IMG/VR virus record: IMGVR_UViG_3300030451_000146
Location: 1-21,251 of that record
Reading direction: 5' to 3' (one strand)
Source of the DNA: a virus
Length of the DNA: 21,251 bases
Below the pieces are notes generated by a model. It saw only the letters and a program-made list of their open reading frames with translations, ran no database searches and had not been told where the DNA came from. Positions 15,085 to 21,251 of the stretch are shown piece by piece (position 1 is the stretch's first letter; every line of letters starts with the position of its first letter). A program made the translations under genes and the position numbers.

Positions 15085-15834
15085 TTAGTAAACATCAGAT
15101 CTTGCGATCTTCTGTTCAACTTCTTGTCTATATGCTGGATCCTTCTCATATCTAGGATCAGACATAGCAGCAGTTACCTGTGCCATAGATTCGTATTTAT
15201 CTGTAGTTGTAGATTGTTTACCTCTAACTAGATTAGGTTCTGCACTACTATTTTTTCTAGCCATCAATCCTCGAACCGCCATCTTGGTTGCCTCGGCATC
15301 TCTTTCATTAACAATATTGTTATATGCTACTATTTCTTCTTTACTTAAATTATCTTTAGCCCAGGCTATCATTTCTTTATAACCTTCATTACCACCGGCC
15401 AAACTTTTAATATCAGTTTCTATATTGACTGATAATGCTTGTACTCCTTCAATGTAATTAGCTACTACACTTCTTGATATTCCAACTTTTTCTAATTTAA
15501 CTAATGAATCTTCTGATAGTTCTCCATTATCTGCATATTCTTTTTCTAATGCAGACATATCTAATCCAGCAGCCTCAACTGTTTTTTCAGCAGTCTCTTC
15601 AATTTCTAAACCCTCATCTTCTTTAGGTTCTTCTTTGGCCTGGCCGACTTTAGATTCTAATGCTTTATATGCTTTTTCTAAATCTTCTTGTGTATCAAAT
15701 TTACCCAGGATTTTTTGACCAGCCTCACTTGGCTGCTCTTCAGCTACTACTTCTTCAGTAGTTGTTTCCGCAGCAGTTTCCTGTGTTGCCGGATCTGCTG
15801 GTGTATCTTTATTTATTACTACTTGCTCTACCAT
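15085..15834 (-). CDS. Capsid assembly scaffolding protein (T7 gp9-like)
   Basis: A 249-aa, strongly acidic protein (T7 gp9 is 307 aa) between portal and capsid genes, the invariant position of the scaffold in T7-like phages. The N-terminal third is a Glu/Thr/Pro/Ala-rich disordered segment. GKFDTQEDLEKAYKALESKVG (about residues 44-64) is a conserved scaffold phrase. The C-terminus is helical and more basic, with a terminal segment (YRQEVEQKIARSDVY) likely to contact the capsid protein. The ATG follows the portal stop after one base, so the two are probably coupled. It acts in procapsid assembly and is absent from mature virions in T7. Confidence 0.92.
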   Translation of the reverse strand: MVEQVVINKDTPADPATQETAAETTTEEVVAEEQPSEAGQKILGKFDTQEDLEKAYKALESKVGQAKEEPKEDEGLEIEETAEKTVEAAGLDMSALEKEYADNGELSEDSLVKLEKVGISRSVVANYIEGVQALSVNIETDIKSLAGGNEGYKEMIAWAKDNLSKEEIVAYNNIVNERDAEATKMAVRGLMARKNSSAEPNLVRGKQSTTTDKYESMAQVTAAMSDPRYEKDPAYRQEVEQKIARSDVY

Positions 15835-15835
15835 C

Positions 15836-17422
15836 TTACTGATCTCCCATCATACCTTGCATACCTTGTGTAATTGCTTGTGGATCCAATGTACCTTCCT
15901 GGATACCCTGAACCATACCGGATGCTACTGCTGGAGTTGCACCCTGTGTAATTGTTTGTGCCATTTGATTTTGCATCTCAGCTTGATTCTGTGCATCAAT
16001 AGTTTCCTGATCTATTAATAATCCTTCAGTATCTATTCCATGTGATGTTGCAATTCTCATGATCAGATCGTTAATATTTAACATCTGTGTAGCCTGTGGA
16101 TTGATCTGTGCTAATGCACCTACATCTTCTAAAAATGCTCTTAGTTTTGCTAGATCGTTACCTCGGCCTAGTGCCGCTACACCAGTTATGATCACTGGAC
16201 TTATAGCACCTTTAGGTAATTTAGGAATAGATCCACTCGATCCTAATCTCTTCATTAATAAATTAACTAAAGGTAATTGAAATTCTTGTGACAATAATGA
16301 GTATAGGCCGCCTAATGATGATTCTAATTCATTAGCTAATTTTCTAATCTCTTCTGCAGTAACTCTTTCAGCATCTCTGATCACACCTGATTGAAGTAGA
16401 AATGCAAATGCTAATCTTTCATTTAGAGTATTTATAACTCTCTCTACTACCTGGAGATCATATTGTTTATCGGCCTGTAATGTTGATACATCTTCTCGGT
16501 GTCCTGTTATGATATCTCCATTAGCTGATTCTACTAGATCTCTTTTCTTAGTAACTGCATTTGGTTTTACCATAAATACAACTTTGGCTGATGCGGCTGA
16601 TGATTCTAATAATGACTGAGATAATCCTTCTAATGATTTAAGATCTCCCAGGAACTCTTCTACATATGATCTACCATAATCTTCAGTATCAACCCTAACC
16701 ATTCTTAATGCCATGAAAGGTAGATCTTCTTCTTTATATTTACCTACACTAGAAGGAATAATTATATCGTTACAACACTGATAGACATGAAAATTACCAT
16801 CAAGTTCTTTACAGATTTTAGTATACAAGTCTAGATCTGAACCTTTCTCACCATCTATCTCACATAACTGTCTGATCTCAGGATCAAGTGCCATTGGTGA
16901 TATTGATTCTTTAATAATTATTTTTAGTAAATTACCATCAGCATCTCTCTCTACACAATATTGATTTATATTGTAGATCTTCATTTGATTGTTTTTAGGT
17001 ATAGATACTAATACATTACCGGTAACTATGAGGTGTTTTAAGGCCTCAAACAAAGATACTCTCAATGCTGATTCTTCTATAAACCTCATAACTTCTCTTT
17101 CAATTTTAGCCAGGGATCGTTCTACTTCTGTTCGTAGTGCCTCATCCTCTTCTAACTCTTGATTAATCTTATTACTTGTAGTTAATCTAAAGAAGGGTTC
17201 GTTAGGTGGTAGTAAAAGTAATAACAATTTAGAGGCCAAATTATTTACACCTCTAGCACCGACTGATTGATATGGTGTATAGAGATCTGATGAATCTGAA
17301 AATCCTTCAGGCGGTAATAAAGATGCAATCGTAAGTTCGGAACATTCTCTGCCTCGATCTACAAATTGTTCTTTTTTAGCCTCTAGTTTTGTGTATTCCT
17401 TCTTAATGTTTTCTGATGCCAT
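15836..17422 (-). CDS. Portal / head-tail connector protein (T7 gp8-like)
   Basis: A 528-aa protein (T7 gp8 is 536 aa) forming the dodecameric DNA gate. The N-terminus carries the family signature: RGRECSELTIASLLPPEG (residues 23-40) and PYQSVGARGVNNLASKLLLL (50-69). Further conserved segments are GRSYVEEFLGDLKSLEGLSQ and RDAERVTAEEIRKLANELE. The C-terminus is Gln/Met-rich (AEMQNQMAQTITQG), as in many connectors. AGGA overlaps the preceding stop and sits about 7 nt before the ATG. Length is normal. Confidence 0.96.
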   Translation of the reverse strand: MASENIKKEYTKLEAKKEQFVDRGRECSELTIASLLPPEGFSDSSDLYTPYQSVGARGVNNLASKLLLLLLPPNEPFFRLTTSNKINQELEEDEALRTEVERSLAKIEREVMRFIEESALRVSLFEALKHLIVTGNVLVSIPKNNQMKIYNINQYCVERDADGNLLKIIIKESISPMALDPEIRQLCEIDGEKGSDLDLYTKICKELDGNFHVYQCCNDIIIPSSVGKYKEEDLPFMALRMVRVDTEDYGRSYVEEFLGDLKSLEGLSQSLLESSAASAKVVFMVKPNAVTKKRDLVESANGDIITGHREDVSTLQADKQYDLQVVERVINTLNERLAFAFLLQSGVIRDAERVTAEEIRKLANELESSLGGLYSLLSQEFQLPLVNLLMKRLGSSGSIPKLPKGAISPVIITGVAALGRGNDLAKLRAFLEDVGALAQINPQATQMLNINDLIMRIATSHGIDTEGLLIDQETIDAQNQAEMQNQMAQTITQGATPAVASGMVQGIQEGTLDPQAITQGMQGMMGDQ

Positions 17423-17430
17423 GTATTATC

Positions 17431-17649
17431 CTAGTTAGGTATATTGAGATCTGATGTACCTGTCATAGCTATATCTGATCTTAGCGATTTTTTACCAGTC
17501 CTTTTTGCTTTCTTTTTCTTTAGATCTTTATCACTATCAGTTTCGATAGCTAGATCTAATTCAGGAATTTGCTCTGAAACCGCAGCAACTGGTGGAACCG
17601 GTGCTGGTGGTGGTGGTGCTGCTGGTGCTGGTCTACTTGATCTACACAT
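17431..17649 (-). CDS. gp7.3-like small virion / tail assembly protein
   Basis: A 72-aa protein directly before the portal gene, matching T7 gene 7.3. The N-terminal third is an extreme Pro/Ala tract (PAPAAPPPPAPVPPVAAV), followed by an acidic patch and then KKKKAKRTGKKSLRSDI and a LNIPN terminus. T7 gp7.3 likewise has a basic GKKSL segment and a short C-terminus ending in INI. That protein is a minor virion component linked to tail and adsorption functions. Similarity is confined to the C-terminal end, so the assignment relies on this motif plus position. GAGG lies 11 nt upstream of the ATG. Confidence 0.7.
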   Translation of the reverse strand: MCRSSRPAPAAPPPPAPVPPVAAVSEQIPELDLAIETDSDKDLKKKKAKRTGKKSLRSDIAMTGTSDLNIPN

Positions 17650-17655
17650 TTATAT

Positions 17656-17844
17656 TTATACCTCGTTGTCGTTTGCTTTTTGTTTTAAAAAATCAATCAC
17701 TGATCGTTGTCCTGATCGGTACATTATCTCACTAAGACTTTCATTAGGTTGTGGTGTCCTGGTAGGAAATGTTTTATCTAGAAATTTTATTAGATCATCT
17801 GTAGTAACAGGTAGATCATTTTCGTTTTTCTTTAAAATACTCAT
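17656..17844 (-). CDS. Hypothetical 62-aa protein
   Basis: I do not recognise a family. The protein is soluble and mixed-charge, with KFLDKTFPTRTPQPNESLSE in the middle and YRSGQRSVIDFLKQKAND near the end, which looks like a short amphipathic helix. It is the first gene after the 26-nt repeat; the A of its ATG is the last base of that repeat. There is no Shine-Dalgarno upstream, unlike nearly all other genes here. Either it is translated by readthrough and coupling, or from a near-leaderless transcript. Its position corresponds roughly to the small genes between 6 and 7.3 in T7. That it is real is supported by tight packing between neighbours and neighbour-like codon use. Confidence 0.65.
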   Translation of the reverse strand: MSILKKNENDLPVTTDDLIKFLDKTFPTRTPQPNESLSEIMYRSGQRSVIDFLKQKANDNEV

Positions 17845-17869
17845 GATTTATTATCTAAACATGCACTTA
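17844..17869 (-). promoter_or_regulatory. 26-nt repeat copy 2, candidate phage RNA polymerase promoter
   Basis: An exact copy of 4590-4615 in the same orientation. It starts with the TAA stop of the DUF3310 gene and ends on the A of the next ATG. Position at the boundary between replication and virion genes fits a late promoter. No host-type -35 box is conserved at a suitable distance from the GATAAT element. Confidence 0.55.
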
Positions 17870-18133
17870 ATTTTGCTTATCATCTACTGCACAAATAAGA
17901 AATTTTAAGTACCACTCAGCTTTAGATAGATCTATTATTGGATTATCACTATGTTTAGTCTCATATCTCCATATGTATTTTTGTATATTACCTTTTAAGT
18001 ATCCACAAAATGCATCATGTGACATTGATGCTTTGATAGCATAGATACATTCGATATCACCACCATTGTAATGAAATGGTTTATTAACTATGTCCTGGTT
18101 TCCAGGCTCTGATTTTTTTACTTTTGAAGTCAT
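17867..18133 (-). CDS. DUF3310 protein
   Basis: An 88-aa protein that is almost entirely a DUF3310 domain: VNKPFHYN (residues 16-23), IECIYAI (27-33), GYLKGNIQKYIWRY (44-57) and DLSKAEWYLKFLI (68-80). The domain is common in phages, and in T7 it occurs in gp1.7, a nucleotide kinase. Here the domain stands alone, so kinase activity should not be assumed. The gene overlaps the exonuclease by 50 nt; the ATG at 18133 is supported by GGGAAG just upstream. A link to nucleotide supply is suggested by the adjacent replication genes. The stop codon is part of the 26-nt repeat. Confidence 0.88.
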   Translation of the reverse strand: MTSKVKKSEPGNQDIVNKPFHYNGGDIECIYAIKASMSHDAFCGYLKGNIQKYIWRYETKHSDNPIIDLSKAEWYLKFLICAVDDKQN

Positions 18134-18845
18134 AATCTTCCCATTGTAGTATGTAACTTATCCTTGCTTGTGTAATTGCATCTTGTTCTGTATATCCGGC
18201 CTTAGTGTATGTTTTTAAAATAATATCCCAGTATGGATCCATAGACTTAGATCCTTCTACAGGTTGTAATAATTTAGCTGCAGTTTTAGTTCCTATACCT
18301 TTGCACCCTGGGTAATTATCTGTAGTATCACCAGTAAGTATTTGTATTGCATGATTATAAATGGCCTGGGGTTTAGTAATCTTGTATATGTTATGACCAT
18401 CAGGTGATAACTTACCTGGTATCGTTTTAAGATCCTTATCTAAAGAAACTATAATACTATTTTTATTCTCAGGATTTGTAGAATATATACCTAATAAATC
18501 ATCAGCCTCTAATCTTGGCTCAGTTATAGCATTGTGTTCTGATTTTAAATATTTAAACATCTCGAATAAACACAATGGTTTTCTTCTATCACCTCTGTTT
18601 GCTTTGTAATCTTCACTTAATTTTTTTCTAAAGTTTTCTTCTCGATCACTAAGAAATATTAATACATCTGACAAGTACAGATTCTCTTTTAGACTAAGTA
18701 TGTACTCTTCAAATATTTTTCTAGCCATATTGAAATCACTATGTAGTGTCCATAGATCATTACCCCAGTGTATCGGCTCTTCTATTTGACTTGCTATTTG
18801 ATATGCAATGATATCACCATCTATTAATAATTTACTTTTTGACAT
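18084..18845 (-). CDS. 5'-3' exonuclease (T7 gp6-like, FEN/PIN family)
   Basis: A 253-aa enzyme (T7 gp6 is about 300 aa) that removes RNA primers and degrades host DNA in T7. Metal-binding acidic residues are visible: LIDGDIIAY (D9, D11), EADDLLGIY (E113, D115, D116), VSLDKDL (D136, D138) and TGDTTDN (D173, D176). A YKANRG clamp motif lies at 80-85, and the helix-three-turn-helix GCKGIGTKTAAKLL at 180-193 binds duplex DNA. AAGGA lies upstream of the ATG, which overlaps the HNH gene by 14 nt. All key residues are present, so the protein is predicted to be active. Confidence 0.94.
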   Translation of the reverse strand: MSKSKLLIDGDIIAYQIASQIEEPIHWGNDLWTLHSDFNMARKIFEEYILSLKENLYLSDVLIFLSDREENFRKKLSEDYKANRGDRRKPLCLFEMFKYLKSEHNAITEPRLEADDLLGIYSTNPENKNSIIVSLDKDLKTIPGKLSPDGHNIYKITKPQAIYNHAIQILTGDTTDNYPGCKGIGTKTAAKLLQPVEGSKSMDPYWDIILKTYTKAGYTEQDAITQARISYILQWEDYDFKSKKIRAWKPGHS

Positions 18846-19341
18846 TTTTTCTTTCCTTATACTGTTTGACTGTGTAATTTGCTAATCTCATTAATTCATA
18901 TGGATGTGCATTATTTTTAATTGTGTTTGCTTTGACTGATATCCATTGTATGTTACCGACTATATATCCTTTATCTGTGTCTATACGATCCATTGATGCT
19001 GATCTCCATTTATCTGTATTACAAAATGACATCTCACAATTAAACACCGGACATAAATGATCTTTAGGAAATATACTTTTTAAATATTCTATAGATACAT
19101 TAAATTCCATTCCTCTTTTCTTTGCTCTACCTTTGGCACCTCTTCTTACTTCTCTAATATTTAGATGTAGCCAGGCATCAGGAGTACACCATTTTTCTTT
19201 TAATGAGTATTTGTTTTTGACATACCCTATAAAATATAATCCTCTTTGCTTGTCACCTTTTTTTAAAATCCTACCTGACAATGGTAATGTAATATAATTT
19301 TTACCAATGTTATCAATGGATCTCTTTCCAATTTCTACCAA
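18832..19341 (-). CDS. HNH endonuclease (free-standing, possibly homing)
   Basis: A 169-aa protein inserted between polymerase and exonuclease. A basic region (REVRRGAKGRAKKRGMEFNVSIEYL) precedes a Cys motif (C97, C102, C107). The HNH core is RSASMDRIDTDKGYIVGNIQWISVKANTIKNNA (catalytic-site region D118 to N139), given here as its positions 113-145. This arrangement is typical of free-standing phage HNH proteins, some of which are homing endonucleases. The frame starts with TTG at 19341; GGAG 9 nt upstream supports it, and no later ATG before the core is plausible. It overlaps the polymerase end by 29 nt and the exonuclease start by 14 nt. The target site is unknown. Confidence 0.85.
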   Translation of the reverse strand: MVEIGKRSIDNIGKNYITLPLSGRILKKGDKQRGLYFIGYVKNKYSLKEKWCTPDAWLHLNIREVRRGAKGRAKKRGMEFNVSIEYLKSIFPKDHLCPVFNCEMSFCNTDKWRSASMDRIDTDKGYIVGNIQWISVKANTIKNNAHPYELMRLANYTVKQYKERKNVKK

Positions 19342-21049
19342 TTCTACTATCTCCGGTTAGTTGTACTCTCAATCCTATACGATCTGTAATATCTTCTATA
19401 GCCTGGACTACCATGATCTTAGCTTGATCTGCAAGATCTTCTTTTACTTCCAGGATTACTTCATCATGGATCCATCCAACAAGTTTTATATCCTCATTCA
19501 AATGTGATCTAAGATTATCTATCCAATATTTAGATACGATTGCACCTGATGATTGAAGTAAACAATTCAATGCAGCATGTGTAGATCTAACAAATACTCT
19601 TCTACCATCTAGTGCTTTTATATCACCATTAGTTTCTGCTGCTGATTGCACATCCTGGATCAACATGTGTAATGCTGGGATCTTCTCCAAAAACATATCT
19701 CTTAATTTCTTACCTTCTGCTGGTGTCTTATTCATAGTCTCGCCAATTCTTTTTGCACCGCCACCATACAAAAATGTATATATAAATTTTTTAGCTAGTG
19801 GTCTTTGATTAGCTTTAAGTTCTAATGCTTGTAATGTCCTGGTATGTATATCACCATTGACAACATCATTAGCATACTCACCATCATCATATGGATACAT
19901 GTAATGGCCTAACATTCTAAGTTCCAACTGTGACATATCAGCACCAACTAAAAGACATCCATCTTTTGCTTTGAATAATTCTCTACACTTATCTCCATAC
20001 TCTGCATTTACACTTACAACTTGTGCTAAGTTAGGTGTAGCATGAGTTGCTCTACCGGTAACTGCACCATTGGTATTTATTGTGCTATAGATCCTTCCTT
20101 TGTTTTCTAATTTTAACCATGCATTATTACCTTCTGCTAGTTGGCCTAATCTTTTTTGGATCATAAACATCCTGGCTAAAAATTTAGCCTCACTCCAGTC
20201 TAATGCGGCCAACACAGAATCATCTACTTTAGGCCTACCATCCGGTGTAAATTCTGTTGGCACCCATCCTCGTTGTGCTTTCAATCTCATAGCTATGTGA
20301 TCCCTGGAATTAGGATTGAAGTCTACAATTTTTCTTTTTGTAAATGGTTTACCTTTGACATAACCTCTGCTTTTATTATTTACTTTAGGTATAAATTCTT
20401 CAGTCTCTTCCCAGGATGGAAAATACTCTGATAATTGTTTTTCTAATTTAGTTCTCTCATCTGATAGTTCACTGTAAAGTTCTCTAGCTTTAGTAGTATC
20501 AAACTCTATTCCATTCATCATCATACCTACACATGCCTCTTGTACTTTGTGTTCTAGATCCAATGATTCTTTTGAATAATTTTTTTCTAAAATCTTTTTA
20601 TATAAAACATGAGTTACTTCCACATCTAAAATACAATACTCTAACATCTCTTCTGTAAACTCATCCCATTGTTCAGGTGCTTTACCTTTATTTAATTTTA
20701 ATCTATATCCCCAGGCCTCTAAACTTTGGCGGCCTACTAATTTTTGTGGGTATCCTGTATGAATATTTTTATAATCATATTCTTTGATATGTGACCAAAC
20801 TAATCTAGCAGCAACTAATGTATCGAATAGTTCGGCCTGGGTTTTAATGTTTGTAATTTTTTCTATAACTTTACAATCGAAAGCCATAACATTATGACCT
20901 ACTATAAGTTCTGCTTTTTGATAAAGATCTAAACATTGATCAAGATCAGTATAGATTTTATTAGTTTCTATATCTTTCATAACTATGCAATGTATCTTGG
21001 TAACTTTATCTAAAAAATTATCACACTCTAAATCTAATATGTATTTCAT
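19313..21049 (-). CDS. DNA polymerase, family A (T7 gp5-like)
   Basis: A 578-aa replicative polymerase, clearly shorter than T7 gp5 (704 aa). The 3'-5' exonuclease residues are present: D6 and E8 (ILDLE), D58 in GHNVMAFD, and Y138/D142 in YCILD. Polymerase motif A is GADMSQLELRML (D371), motif B is AKKFIYTFLYGGG (K421, Y428), and motif C is GWIHDEVILEV (H528-D529-E530). Phrases such as GAVTGRATHATPNLAQ and HAALNCLLQSSGA are near-identical to gp5, and the protein ends in His as gp5 does. The thumb region that holds the thioredoxin-binding insertion in T7 is much shorter here (residues about 213-244). AGGAG lies 3 nt before the ATG and overlaps the previous stop. Confidence 0.97.
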   Translation of the reverse strand: MKYILDLECDNFLDKVTKIHCIVMKDIETNKIYTDLDQCLDLYQKAELIVGHNVMAFDCKVIEKITNIKTQAELFDTLVAARLVWSHIKEYDYKNIHTGYPQKLVGRQSLEAWGYRLKLNKGKAPEQWDEFTEEMLEYCILDVEVTHVLYKKILEKNYSKESLDLEHKVQEACVGMMMNGIEFDTTKARELYSELSDERTKLEKQLSEYFPSWEETEEFIPKVNNKSRGYVKGKPFTKRKIVDFNPNSRDHIAMRLKAQRGWVPTEFTPDGRPKVDDSVLAALDWSEAKFLARMFMIQKRLGQLAEGNNAWLKLENKGRIYSTINTNGAVTGRATHATPNLAQVVSVNAEYGDKCRELFKAKDGCLLVGADMSQLELRMLGHYMYPYDDGEYANDVVNGDIHTRTLQALELKANQRPLAKKFIYTFLYGGGAKRIGETMNKTPAEGKKLRDMFLEKIPALHMLIQDVQSAAETNGDIKALDGRRVFVRSTHAALNCLLQSSGAIVSKYWIDNLRSHLNEDIKLVGWIHDEVILEVKEDLADQAKIMVVQAIEDITDRIGLRVQLTGDSRIGRNWKEIH

Positions 21050-21056
21050 TTACTCC

Positions 21057-21251
21057 TCAATGTATTGTCTTTAATTCAAAATAAATATGTATATCATCTC
21101 GATCATCATACACACTCCACAATCTCATGGATAACTCTTCCATCTCTTCTTCACTTCTAACAGGAATAATCAATGTTTTTTCATTTTGTAGTTCTACTTT
21201 TGTAATTGCAGCTTTACAAATGTATTCAATATATTCCTGTTCTGTTTCAAA
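21057..21251 (-). CDS. C-terminal part of an unidentified protein (5' end outside window)
   Basis: An open frame enters from the right edge and ends at TGA (21057-21059), giving 64 residues in frame with the edge. Visible are YIEYICKAAITKVELQNEK, then TLIIPVRSEEEMEELSMRLW and a DDRDDIHIYFEL segment near the end. It is acidic, and I do not recognise it. The stop overlaps the Shine-Dalgarno of the DNA polymerase, so the two genes are probably in one operon and coupled. In T7 the genes before the polymerase include primase-helicase and small early genes; this sequence resembles no helicase C-terminus I know. The tight junction and sensible codon use support a real gene. Confidence 0.65.
   Translation of the reverse strand, partial: FETEQEYIEYICKAAITKVELQNEKTLIIPVRSEEEMEELSMRLWSVYDDRDDIHIYFELKTIH

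Noticed and set aside
1-21251. tRNA genes, integrase, lysis genes and terminase
   Set aside because: None is visible. Gaps are too short for tRNAs, and no open frame has holin, endolysin, terminase or recombinase motifs.

Overview
The window is the late half of a T7-like podovirus genome (Autographiviridae-type gene order). Every supported gene lies on the minus strand, so the window reads 3' to 5' as given. GC content is low (about one third by eye). The sequence style of the fibre, DUF3310 and HNH proteins resembles phages of marine alphaproteobacteria, most likely SAR11 pelagiphages. That host guess is inference; the T7-like architecture is read directly from the proteins.

In transcription order (right to left): the C-terminal end of an unidentified gene (21057-21251); family A DNA polymerase (19313-21049); an HNH endonuclease wedged between polymerase and exonuclease (18832-19341); a gp6-like 5'-3' exonuclease (18084-18845); and a DUF3310 protein (17867-18133). 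An exact 26-nt repeat follows (17844-17869), then the virion module: a 62-aa unknown, a gp7.3-like protein, portal, scaffold, major capsid, tail tubular proteins A and B, and internal virion proteins like gp13, gp14, gp15 and gp16 (4624-10854). A second copy of the 26-nt repeat (4590-4615) precedes the tail fibre (3009-4565).

The left end is a fibre cassette: a gp17-like fibre with a long Ala/Ser/Thr repeat shaft, two paralogous pairs of short fibre protein plus about 100-aa small protein (2196-2993 with 1897-2196; 1144-1893 with 824-1135), and a third fibre-like gene cut by the window edge. That third protein carries a Peptidase_S74 intramolecular chaperone domain with a visible Ser-Lys dyad. 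Genes are tightly packed, with TAATG or short overlaps and many Shine-Dalgarno sequences embedded in the preceding gene. No stretch over 300 nt lacks a gene; the longest gap is the 149-nt capsid leader (14936-15084).

Replication genes come first, the capsid is assembled on the scaffold and portal, the tube proteins close the head-tail interface, the internal proteins form the ejection core, and the fibre cassette determines adsorption. RNA polymerase, primase-helicase, terminase and lysis genes are not seen and presumably lie outside the window. The most notable signals are the 26-nt repeat pair bracketing the structural module (candidate phage promoters), the multi-fibre cassette with paired small proteins, a polymerase with a shortened thioredoxin-binding region, and a marked excess of CCWGG and GATC.
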